Positions 1-5,786 of a stretch of 5,786 nt of DNA are shown here, piece after piece (position 1 is the first letter of the stretch; each line of letters begins with the position of its first letter). Under the pieces are notes generated by a model. The model had not been told where the DNA came from. It ran no database searches and saw only the letters and a program-made list of their open reading frames with translations. The DNA lies in contig CAJBHN010000333.1 of NCBI GenBank assembly GCA_903952805.1, positions 1-5,786 of the forward strand, read 5' to 3'. The position numbers and the translations under genes are program-made. This stretch comes from an uncultured Myxococcales bacterium. Lineage in GTDB: Bacteria; Myxococcota; UBA727; VGSZ01.

Positions 1-1473
1 GTGGGCCGGGTCCCGCAAACGCATCAACGGCGTGACCAGATGGGCGGCACCAGGGGTGTTTTCGTCGTCGTCATGCACCATCTGGCGGTGGTAGGTGCCC
101 GCCGCATCCAGCAGCAGCAAAGTATGGCCCGTGGGAGCCGTGTCGAGGACCACAAAGGTTCTGCTGGCTTCGCCCACCATGCGCGAAAACGCCGCGAAGA
201 CGGCGACTTCTTCGTAGCAAGGAGAGCGGAGGTCTTCAGCCAGCAGGGCGCGTCCGGCATCGTCCAGTGCCGCGCCGCGGCTCGCCATGACGCGAGCGAC
301 ATAGGCCCTGGTCTCGAGCACGGGATCGATGCGGCTGACCTGCAGATGGGCGCCGCCCTCGATGGTGTGGGCGACATGGGCCGCGGGATCGGTGGTGCTC
401 AAATGAACGTCGTGACCACGGGCCGCCAACTCGGCAGCAACGGCGGCGGCGATGGTGGTCTTGCCCACGCCCCCCTTGCCCATCACCATCACCAGCCCAT
501 GGCCAGCGGCGGCGATGTCGTCGATCAACGGCAGCAACCCCGGCAATGGCGGCGCCGTCGTCGCTGGCACCGACTTTGACAATGCTACCGCCGCACCGTC
601 GTCGAGCAACGCCCGCAACGCCGGCAACCCGACCATGTTGAAGGCCCGCAATGGCACCTGGACTTGGGGCAAGCTGCGCAAGCGCGCAGGCATGTCGGCG
701 AGGGCCCGATCGCCCCGCCACGCGAGGGCGGTGGCGACCACGTCGTTGACGTCGCTGGCGTGAAAGACAGCGTTGATGGCGAGGTGTTGGTTCTTCAGGC
801 CCAGCGCGTCGAGTTCGTGAGCGGTGCGCTCGACCTCGCGCAAGGCGGCACGGTCGGGACGGGTCACGAGCACCACGGTGGTGCGTTGGCCATCGCTGAG
901 ACACGCCAGCGCGTCTTGGAAGCGGCTCTGCTGCATTTTGAGCCCCGAGTGGGGCCCCAGACAAGAAGCGTCGCCCGTCGTCGACGCCAGAAATCCCGAC
1001 CACGCCGCCGGCAGGCTCAACAGTCGCAGCGTGTGTCCGGTGGGAGCGGTGTCAAACACGACGTGGTCCCAGACCGCGCTGTCGCCGCCCAGCAGGTCGA
1101 CGAAGGCATCAAACGCCGCGATCTCGGTGGTGCAGGCACCAGCGAGCTGCTCCTGCAATTCACCGATCTGCTGGGGAGTCCACGTCGAACGATACGGTCC
1201 GATGACGCGCTCGCGATACTCGGCGGCAGCGGCCTCGGGATCGATGTTGAGGGCCGCGAGGCGGGCCACGCCTGGCACCGGATGGGGTTGGTTGCTCAGC
1301 GCCAGGCCCAGCATCTCGTCCAGGTTGGAAGCCGGATCGGTGCTGACCAGCAGCACCCGCTTGCCAGCGTCGGCGAGGCGAATGGCCGTGGCACAGGCGA
1401 GCGCCGTCTTGCCTACGCCGCCCTTCCCCGTCAAAAACAAGAACCGCGTTGGCTGCTCAAGGAAGGTGTTCAT
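1..1473 (-). CDS. arsA: ArsA arsenite/antimonite pump-driving ATPase, 3' end outside window
   Basis: This gene encodes the cytosolic ATPase that energises arsenite or antimonite extrusion through ArsB-type carriers. There are 491 codons without a stop, running off the left edge; the R773 plasmid protein has 583 residues, so about 90 C-terminal residues are missing. ATG at 1473 is the only plausible start, because an in-frame TAA lies four codons upstream (1483-1485). Domain A1 has a P-loop GKGGVGKT at residues 16-23, STDPAS near 62 and DTAPTGHT at 141-148. Domain A2 has a second GKGGVGKT at 332-339, STTDPAAH near 360 and DTAPTGHT at 444-451; a linker at about 295-325 joins them. The metalloid-site residues known from R773 ArsA are all present: Cys114 (in GACTTEIAAFD), Cys171 (in SCLGP) and Cys419 (in DLRSPC), matching Cys113, Cys172 and Cys422, plus His147 and Ser417. 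This separates it from Get3 or single-domain MinD/ParA relatives. No arsB, arsD or arsR is visible; they may lie to the left. It is divergent from the exporter operon. Confidence 0.96.
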   Translation of the reverse strand, partial: MNTFLEQPTRFLFLTGKGGVGKTALACATAIRLADAGKRVLLVSTDPASNLDEMLGLALSNQPHPVPGVARLAALNIDPEAAAAEYRERVIGPYRSTWTPQQIGELQEQLAGACTTEIAAFDAFVDLLGGDSAVWDHVVFDTAPTGHTLRLLSLPAAWSGFLASTTGDASCLGPHSGLKMQQSRFQDALACLSDGQRTTVVLVTRPDRAALREVERTAHELDALGLKNQHLAINAVFHASDVNDVVATALAWRGDRALADMPARLRSLPQVQVPLRAFNMVGLPALRALLDDGAAVALSKSVPATTAPPLPGLLPLIDDIAAAGHGLVMVMGKGGVGKTTIAAAVAAELAARGHDVHLSTTDPAAHVAHTIEGGAHLQVSRIDPVLETRAYVARVMASRGAALDDAGRALLAEDLRSPCYEEVAVFAAFSRMVGEASRTFVVLDTAPTGHTLLLLDAAGTYHRQMVHDDDENTPGAAHLVTPLMRLRDPAH

Positions 1474-1507
1474 GTCCTTGTGTTACGCCTTCCCGGGAGA
1501 CAAGGAC
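1474..1507 (-). promoter_or_regulatory. Inverted repeat overlapping the arsA ribosome binding site
   Basis: GTCCTTGT at 1474-1481 is the exact reverse complement of ACAAGGAC at 1500-1507, with 18 bases between. On the arsA transcript the second arm reads ACAAGGAC directly before the AUG, so it contains the purine-rich AAGGA that is the closest Shine-Dalgarno-like sequence, although it sits very near the start. A more comfortably spaced AAGG lies in the loop, about 12 bases before the AUG. The element could be an mRNA hairpin limiting translation or a DNA operator dyad. An arm of this length could also arise by chance, so the call is tentative. Confidence 0.35.
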
Positions 1508-1600
1508 CCGTACCAGCGGCGGCGATCTGCTGCACCGGCAGTGCGCTTGTGCACGACGATGGATAGACAACGGCGCTGGGCGTCTGACCCGATGACGAAC

Positions 1601-1605
1601 GAGAG
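1601..1605 (+). promoter_or_regulatory. Ribosome binding site of the tolC-like gene
   Basis: GAGAG lies seven bases before the ATG at 1613 and supports that start over the in-frame ATG at 1592, which has no good purine tract at the right distance. The 1613 start also places the signal peptide exactly at the N-terminus. Confidence 0.55.
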
Positions 1606-1612
1606 ATTGATC

Positions 1613-3067
1613 ATGATTCGACAGTTCTCCGGGACCGCAGCCGTCATCGCTGCCGCCCTCATCGCCAGCAGCTCGGCGGCGGTGGCTGGAAATCCGCCGG
1701 CAGTGACCGCGCCCATCGCCCAACTGCCTCCCCTCGAGCACTACCTCGACGTCGCCAGCACGATGAGCTTTGAGGCCCGCAGCGCCCGCAGCAGCCAATC
1801 CCAGCGGGGCGCCGAGCGGGATCAAGCCGTGTGGCAACTGTTGCCCCGCCTGTCGATGAAGGCGGGCTACACGCGCAACAATCCCGAAGTCACCATCGAC
1901 ATTCCCGTGGGCAACGGCGAGTTCAAGACCGCCATCATCACCCCGCTGGACCAACTCGATGGCACCGTGCAGCTCGACCTGCCCCTCATCGACGTCGGTG
2001 GCTGGCTGCGGGTCTCCCAAGCCAGCGAGCTCGCTGAGGCTGCCCGCTTTCGCACCGGTGCCGCCATCGCCACCGTGCAAAAAAGCGTCGCCCGCGCCTA
2101 CTTCGCTCTCGTGGCTGCCCACGCTCTCAAGAGCACCGCCGAGCGGTCGCTGACCGCCGCCGAAGGCAGCCGCGACGTGGTCAGCCGTCGTTTGGAGGCA
2201 GGCATCACCACCCGCGTCGACGAGCTGCGGGCCACCGCCGAGGTCGAGCGCAGCCATCAAGTGCTCGTGGGCGCTGATGTGCAAATCAAGAGCGCCGCCC
2301 GCCAGCTGTCGACGTTGACCGGCGAAGACATCATCGGCGTCCCCTCGCTGATGGAAGACGACCTGCACCCCGAAAACGCGGTCGACGACGCGAGCCTGGG
2401 GACCCTGCCCGCCATCATGGCCGCCCGTGCCGAGCGAGGCGCCCAGGATACCGGCGCACTGTCGTCGTGGACGACGCTGGCTCCCACCATCAACGCTACG
2501 GCCATCGACCGACTCACCAACGCCGCGGGCTTTGGCCAAAACAACTCGCTCGCCCTGGGAGTCGCTTTGTCCTGGAAACTCGATGGGAGCTCGGTGCAGG
2601 TCGCTCGCGCCCAACTCGCTGCCGCCGAGGGCGCGGCCATCCGTGAAGCGCAGACGGTGCAGGCCGCCAAAGACGAGCTGCACGATGCCTGGGACCGTGT
2701 GCAGGGGGAGTTGGCCCGCGCCACCGCCGCCCGCGCGCAACAAGGTGCTGCAGCCCAGGCCGCCGTCATCACCCGGCAACGCCTCGAGGTCGGCACCGCC
2801 ACCGTCCTCGACAGCGTCATTGCCGACCGCGACGCCTTCGCCGCCGACGTCGCCCGCATCGAGGCCGACGTGAACGTCAAGCTGGCGCGGGTGCTGCTCC
2901 GATTGGCGGCGGGGACCTGGTCGACGGCGACGGCGACGGCGACAACGACGGCGACAACGACCGCGACCGCGACGGCGACAACGACGGCGACAACGACCGC
3001 GACCGCGACGGCGACAACGACGGCGACAACGACGGCGACAACGACGGCGACGGCGGCGACCCCATGA
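1613..3067 (+). CDS. TolC-family outer-membrane efflux protein with Thr/Ala repeat tail
   Basis: This 484-residue protein would form the trimeric outer-membrane channel of the exporter encoded downstream. Residues 1-25 are a clear Sec signal peptide (Arg at 3, Ala/Ile-rich core, AVA before a predicted cut at 25/26). The mature part has the TolC/OEP internal duplication: LPRLSMKAGY near residue 80 and LAPTINATAI in the second half, and the paired hairpin motifs RLEAGITTRVDEL near 195 and RLEVGTATVLDSV near 390, each followed by a long Ala/Glu/Arg helix. The family part ends near 437. Residues 438-484 are only Thr and Ala apart from a final Pro, encoded by a GACNNC tandem repeat. TolC C-termini normally face the periplasm, so the tail should be periplasmic. 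The open frame continues upstream to about 824, but that part is antisense to arsA and was not used. The stop overlaps the devC start as ATGA. No specific substrate can be read from the sequence. Confidence 0.92.
   Translation: MIRQFSGTAAVIAAALIASSSAAVAGNPPAVTAPIAQLPPLEHYLDVASTMSFEARSARSSQSQRGAERDQAVWQLLPRLSMKAGYTRNNPEVTIDIPVGNGEFKTAIITPLDQLDGTVQLDLPLIDVGGWLRVSQASELAEAARFRTGAAIATVQKSVARAYFALVAAHALKSTAERSLTAAEGSRDVVSRRLEAGITTRVDELRATAEVERSHQVLVGADVQIKSAARQLSTLTGEDIIGVPSLMEDDLHPENAVDDASLGTLPAIMAARAERGAQDTGALSSWTTLAPTINATAIDRLTNAAGFGQNNSLALGVALSWKLDGSSVQVARAQLAAAEGAAIREAQTVQAAKDELHDAWDRVQGELARATAARAQQGAAAQAAVITRQRLEVGTATVLDSVIADRDAFAADVARIEADVNVKLARVLLRLAAGTWSTATATATTTATTTATATATTTATTTATATATTTATTTATTTATAATP
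2923..3054 (+). repeat. GACNNC hexamer tandem repeat (22 units, 36-bp higher-order period)
   Basis: There are twenty-two consecutive hexamers, each GACGGC, GACAAC or GACCGC. Writing these as G, N and R, the order is GGG N G N R R G N G N R R G N G N G N G G. The block G-N-G-N-R-R (36 bp) occurs as two perfect copies at 2935-2970 and 2971-3006, and a third copy starts at 3007 but diverges after four units. All six frames are open through it. In the tolC frame it reads Thr-Ala/Thr-Thr; in the devC frame it would read Gly-Asp-Asn-Asp-Arg-Asp, and on the minus strand Val/Ala. Changes in unit number keep the frame, so it would alter tail length rather than switch the gene off. Confidence 0.97.
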
Positions 3068-4233
3068 CCACCTTGAAGAGAGCCAGCGCGCCTGCCCCCC
3101 GGGGCTTCATCACGATGGCCCGGGTGGGCTGGCGCATGATGTTTCACGACAAGCTCAAGATGGCCGGCACCGTGCTCGGCGTCGTGTTCGCCGTCGTGTT
3201 GAGCAACCAACAGCTCGGGGTCTTTGGCGGCCTCGTCTACAAAAACGTCATGTTCGCCGAGAACGCGGGCGCCGACCTGTGGGTCATCCCCGGATCGGCC
3301 GAAACGTTGGCGCCCGGCCAGCCGTTGTCTGACGCCGTGCTGATGCAGGCCCGCGTGACCCCCGGCGTCGCCGTGGCCGACCCCCTGCTCTACTCGGGAG
3401 CAAGCATCCAACTGCCCGGCGGCGGCACCGAAGCCGTCACGCTGATTGGTACCCGGGCCCCGGCGTTTCTGGGCGGCCCGTGGAACTTCGTCGTCGGCGA
3501 CCGCACAGCGCTCGCATCCCCCGACACCGTGCTGTTTGAGACCAGCGACCGCGACAAGCTCGGCGGCCTGAACCCGGGCAGCATCCGGGAACTCAACGGG
3601 CACCGCATCGTCGTCGGCGGCTTCACCTGGGGGCTGGTGCCCTTTGGTCCCTCCTACGCCTTCGCCGACTACGACCTCGCCCAGCGGCTGCTGCGCTTTG
3701 ACCGCGACCGCATGAGCTACGTGCTCGTCAAGGTGCAAGAGGGCTCCAACGTCTCCGACGTGCAGGCGGCCCTGCAGGCCCGCGTTCCCGAAACCAAGGT
3801 CGTCACCGCCGTCGAGCTGCGTTGGATGATCGTGAAGTACCTGCTGACCCGCACCCAGATTGGCGTGTCGTTTGGAACGAGCACGGTGTTTGGCTTGTTG
3901 ATCGGCTTGATCATCGTGGCGTTGTCGATGTTTTCGAGCGTCATCGACAACCTGCGGGAGTTCGGCACCCTCAAGGCCATCGGCGCCACCACCACCGACC
4001 TCGCCAAACTGTTGTTCGTGCAGTCGGTGACCTACGCGGTGCTGGGCTCGCTGGTGGGTTCGTTTTTGGTAACGCGCATATCTGGGGGCATCCGTTCAGC
4101 CCAGCTGCAGATGTTCGTGCCGCCGCAAATGACTCTCATCACCTGGGCCCTCATGATCGGCATGTGTGTCGCCGCGTCGACGCTGGCCCTGATGCGGATT
4201 CGCAAAGTCGAGCCGGGGATGGTGTTTCGATGA
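3064..4233 (+). CDS. devC: DevC-like ABC exporter permease (MacB/FtsX topology)
   Basis: This is a 389-residue inner-membrane permease, a usual length for the DevC family. A cytoplasmic N-terminus (about 1-32) is followed by TM1 at about 33-57, a large periplasmic domain (about 58-265) and three C-terminal membrane segments at about 268-292, 315-337 and 354-378. Between TM2 and TM3, NLREFGTLKAIGAT (about 296-309) is the conserved cytoplasmic region that contacts the ATPase in FtsX/MacB-type permeases. The periplasmic GADLWVIPGS (69-78) and the end KVEPGMVFR fit DevC-like proteins. By family mechanism it would transmit ATPase motion to the periplasmic adaptor and TolC channel rather than form a classic substrate pore. 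It starts at the ATGA overlap with the tolC-like gene. The bases upstream are hexamer repeat without a Shine-Dalgarno, so initiation probably depends on re-initiation after tolC. The assignment rests on topology, motifs and the DevA-like neighbour; a LolC/MacB-type role is the alternative. Confidence 0.88.
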   Translation: MTTLKRASAPAPRGFITMARVGWRMMFHDKLKMAGTVLGVVFAVVLSNQQLGVFGGLVYKNVMFAENAGADLWVIPGSAETLAPGQPLSDAVLMQARVTPGVAVADPLLYSGASIQLPGGGTEAVTLIGTRAPAFLGGPWNFVVGDRTALASPDTVLFETSDRDKLGGLNPGSIRELNGHRIVVGGFTWGLVPFGPSYAFADYDLAQRLLRFDRDRMSYVLVKVQEGSNVSDVQAALQARVPETKVVTAVELRWMIVKYLLTRTQIGVSFGTSTVFGLLIGLIIVALSMFSSVIDNLREFGTLKAIGATTTDLAKLLFVQSVTYAVLGSLVGSFLVTRISGGIRSAQLQMFVPPQMTLITWALMIGMCVAASTLALMRIRKVEPGMVFR

Positions 4234-4985
4234 GTTCCACGAGTTCCACGAGTTCCACACCCACCAAGCCGCGGGTGGTGCCCGCCGTCGGCGCCATCCC
4301 GGCCATCGACGTCCGCGCCATCACCAAGGACTACGGCGACGGCGGCGTGGTCTATCGGGCCCTCAAGGGGGTCGACCTCGTCGTGCACCAGGGAGAATTT
4401 CTGATGTTGGTCGGGCCGTCGGGCTCAGGCAAGACCACCCTGCTGTCCATCATCGGCTGCGTGCTGCGCCCCACCAGCGGCGAACTGCGCCTGTTTGGCG
4501 AGACGGTCTCGGGGCTGCCTGAATCCCAGTTGCCTGAGATTCGCCTGGGCAACATCGGCTTCATCTTTCAGGGCCACAACCTGATCGCGTCGATGTCGGC
4601 ACGCGAAAATGTCGCCCTCGTCAACCGCATGCGGGGGGCCCCGACCAAAGACGCCCTCGAGGAAGCCCAATTCCTCCTCGACAAAGTGGGTCTGCACGGC
4701 AAGGGCGACAAGAAGCCCACCATGCTGTCGGGCGGCGAACGCCAACGGGTGGCCATCGCCCGCGCCCTCGCGGGGCACCCGCCCATCGTGCTGGCCGACG
4801 AACCCACCGCCAGCCTGGATGCCACATCGGGACTCGTCGTCACCAAGCTCCTCAAAGAGCTGAGCCATGAACTCGGCACCACCGTCCTCGTCGTCACTCA
4901 CGACAACCGCATTTTCCATCTCGCCGACCGCATCGTGAACATCGAAGACGGCCTCATCACCGACGGCACGCCGGAGCACGCATGA
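4230..4985 (+). CDS. devA: DevA-family ABC transporter ATP-binding protein
   Basis: This 251-residue cytoplasmic ATPase should dimerise under the DevC-like permease. All catalytic motifs are intact: A-loop Tyr35, Walker A GPSGSGKT at 62-69, Q-loop Gln114, signature LSGGERQ at 166-172, Walker B IVLADE at 186-191, D-loop SLDA at 195-198 and H-loop His224. Two stretches are typical of DevA and not of general MacB/LolD ATPases: IGFIFQGHNL around the Q-loop, and VVTHDNRI then LADRIVNIEDG at 222-241. The family in cyanobacteria powers DevBCA-TolC export of heterocyst glycolipids; the substrate here is unknown. The protein starts with a Ser-Ser-Thr triplet repeat (residues 2-10) and a Pro-rich stretch before the ATPase fold begins near residue 26, so about 25 residues are an extra disordered extension. 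ATG at 4230 overlaps the devC stop; a weak GGGGA lies ten bases upstream. An internal start cannot be fully excluded, but the next ATG is inside the ATPase core. Confidence 0.95.
   Translation: MSSTSSTSSTPTKPRVVPAVGAIPAIDVRAITKDYGDGGVVYRALKGVDLVVHQGEFLMLVGPSGSGKTTLLSIIGCVLRPTSGELRLFGETVSGLPESQLPEIRLGNIGFIFQGHNLIASMSARENVALVNRMRGAPTKDALEEAQFLLDKVGLHGKGDKKPTMLSGGERQRVAIARALAGHPPIVLADEPTASLDATSGLVVTKLLKELSHELGTTVLVVTHDNRIFHLADRIVNIEDGLITDGTPEHA
4233..4259 (+). repeat. 9-bp direct repeat, three copies, at the devA start
   Basis: AGTTCCACG, AGTTCCACG and AGTTCCACA follow each other directly after the ATG of the devA-like gene and encode Ser-Ser-Thr three times. The period is a multiple of three, so copy-number changes would only lengthen or shorten the N-terminal extension. 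The first base is also the last base of the devC stop codon. Confidence 0.95.
4973..4976 (+). promoter_or_regulatory. Ribosome binding site of the devB-like gene
   Basis: GGAG inside the last codons of devA lies five bases before the ATG at 4982. It is the best-formed Shine-Dalgarno in the operon and confirms the ATGA-overlapping start. Confidence 0.6.
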
Positions 4986-5786
4986 AAAAACCCAAAATCT
5001 CCACTGTTGTCACCGTCGCAGCCTTCGCCTTCTTCGGCATCTCGATTGCGCGCAGCGTGCTGGCCGGTTCTCCCGCCGACGTGCGCCCCGCCGACGTCGA
5101 CAAGGCCCAGAAAGAGGTCGCCCCCAAAAAGGGCATCGACGAGCGCACCACCATGCCCACCGACAAGGGCCTGGTGGGCGGCAACGGCCTCGTCGAACCA
5201 TTGGAACGCGAGACCAACGTCGCCTCGGCGGTGCCCGGCTTGCTGGCGGCCGTCCTGGTCGAAGAGGGCCAATTCGTCGAGGCCGGCACGCCGCTGGTGC
5301 GACTGGAAAACAGCGTCGAGACCGCCGCGCTGGCGGCGGCCGAAGCCGACGTCGCCGGGGCCCAGGCTGACATGAAGCGTCTCACCAAGGGGTCACGCCA
5401 GGAGGAGGTCGACGCCGCTCTCGCCGAGGCGGAAGCCGCCAAAGCCCGCGCCGAGCTGTCGGCCAACTCGCTGGTGCGTATTGAAAAACTGGGAGCCACC
5501 GGCGCCACCAGCGCCGACGAGGTCGACCGGGCTCGCAGCCAGGCCAAGAGCGACCAGCAGACGTTTGCGCTCAGCGACGCTCGTCGTCGTCAGACGCTGG
5601 CAGGCTTTCGCGAAGAAGACGTGCTGGCGTCGCGGGCGCGGCTGCGGGCGGCCGAGGCGCGTCGGTCGCAGGCCAGCGCCAGCCTGGAGCGGCTGACGAT
5701 CAAGGCCCCCATCGCCGGCGAGGTGCTGCAGCTGAAGTTCCGCGCGGGCGAATACTACCAGCCCGGCAGCAATCCCCTCGTCGTCA
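4982..5786 (+). CDS. devB: DevB-like HlyD-family periplasmic adaptor, 3' end outside window
   Basis: The first 268 codons are present and the frame is still open at the edge. The protein would bridge the inner-membrane permease to the TolC channel. Residues 1-28 (MKKPK, then a hydrophobic stretch ending in LAG) are a signal anchor or signal peptide. After a charged linker (30-65), GNGLVEP at 67-73 and VASAVPGLLAAVLVEEGQFVEAGTPLVRLEN (80-110) form the first half of the biotinyl-lipoyl domain. Residues about 111-235 are Ala/Glu/Arg-rich helices predicted to make a coiled-coil hairpin, with a likely turn near 170-178 (LGATGATSADE). LTIKAPIAGEVLQL at 238-251 starts the second lipoyl half. GSRQEEVDAA (137-146) and GFREEDVLAS (208-217) are matching motifs on the two arms of the hairpin, a pattern seen in DevB/HlyD adaptors. 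The missing part should hold the beta-barrel and membrane-proximal domains. The start overlaps the devA stop as ATGA. Confidence 0.9.
   Translation, partial: MKKPKISTVVTVAAFAFFGISIARSVLAGSPADVRPADVDKAQKEVAPKKGIDERTTMPTDKGLVGGNGLVEPLERETNVASAVPGLLAAVLVEEGQFVEAGTPLVRLENSVETAALAAAEADVAGAQADMKRLTKGSRQEEVDAALAEAEAAKARAELSANSLVRIEKLGATGATSADEVDRARSQAKSDQQTFALSDARRRQTLAGFREEDVLASRARLRAAEARRSQASASLERLTIKAPIAGEVLQLKFRAGEYYQPGSNPLVV

Larger units (their letters stand above)
1474..1612. promoter_or_regulatory. Divergent intergenic region between arsA and the exporter operon
   Basis: These 139 bases separate two head-to-head starts and must hold the promoters of both units unless transcription enters from outside. 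I could not find a convincing -35/-10 pair in either direction, nor a typical ArsR-type AT-rich dyad. What is visible is an 8-bp inverted repeat next to arsA (1474-1481 with 1500-1507), an 8-bp palindrome TCCCGGGA at 1491-1498 and a GTGCAC palindrome near 1550. A promoter function is inferred from gene layout only. Confidence 0.6.

Noticed and set aside
1..1566. Long plus-strand open frames across the arsA region, including a 300-codon one at 664-1566
   Set aside because: They are low-complexity Arg/Gly/Ala translations opposite arsA, which has unambiguous family motifs on the minus strand; high GC leaves many frames open by chance.
1540..1575. TTGTGC followed by TAGACA as a -35/-10 promoter for the exporter operon
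   Set aside because: The spacing is about 11 bases, far from the usual 16-18, and the -10 match is poor.
824..1612. Upstream extension of the TolC-like reading frame (open from about 824)
   Set aside because: It is antisense to the well-supported arsA gene, and the signal peptide and GAGAG site place the start at 1613.
2923..3054. CRISPR array
   Set aside because: Units are contiguous hexamers without unique spacers and lie in coding sequence.
2923..3060. Calcium-binding Asp-rich repeat protein
   Set aside because: The Asp-rich reading is out of frame with tolC and lies upstream of the devC ATG with no start codon of its own.
1457..3738. Long minus-strand open frames opposite tolC and devC, including one with a Val/Ala run
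   Set aside because: They are shadows; the Val/Ala run is just the reverse reading of the GACNNC repeat, and the plus strand holds clear TolC and DevC-like families.
3064..5786. MacAB macrolide exporter
   Set aside because: MacB fuses the ATPase and permease in one protein; here they are separate, and the ATPase has DevA-type motifs.

Overview
The window is a stretch of high-GC (roughly two thirds G+C by eye), densely packed bacterial DNA with two divergent transcription units separated by about 140 bases. The export genes include a TolC-type outer-membrane protein, so the host is a diderm. High GC, strong Ala/Arg content and a GACNNC hexamer repeat are compatible with a Myxococcota/Bradymonadota-like deltaproteobacterium, but this is a weak guess and no taxonomic marker is present.

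Left unit (minus strand, 1473 down to the window edge): a nearly complete ArsA arsenite/antimonite-pump ATPase with both halves (A1 and A2), two P-loops, two DTAPTGHT signatures and all three metalloid-site cysteines. About the last 90 residues lie outside the window.

Right unit (plus strand, 1613 to the right edge): four genes in the order tolC-like, devC-like, devA-like, devB-like. Each downstream start overlaps the previous stop as ATGA, so this is one tightly coupled operon. Together they describe a complete tripartite ABC exporter: inner-membrane permease (MacB/FtsX topology), cytoplasmic ATPase, periplasmic HlyD-type adaptor (cut by the window edge) and outer-membrane channel. The ATPase carries hallmarks of the DevA family (FQ-x-HNL at the Q-loop, THDNRI near the H-loop), known best from cyanobacterial DevBCA-TolC, which exports heterocyst glycolipids. 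The substrate here is unknown.

Unusual points: a perfect hexamer-based tandem repeat (22 units, with a 36-bp higher-order period) at the 3' end of the tolC-like gene, giving a pure Thr/Ala periplasmic tail and leaving no Shine-Dalgarno for devC; a 9-bp x3 repeat at the start of devA; an 8-bp inverted repeat that covers the arsA ribosome binding site; and the head-to-head pairing of arsA with a DevBCA-TolC exporter.
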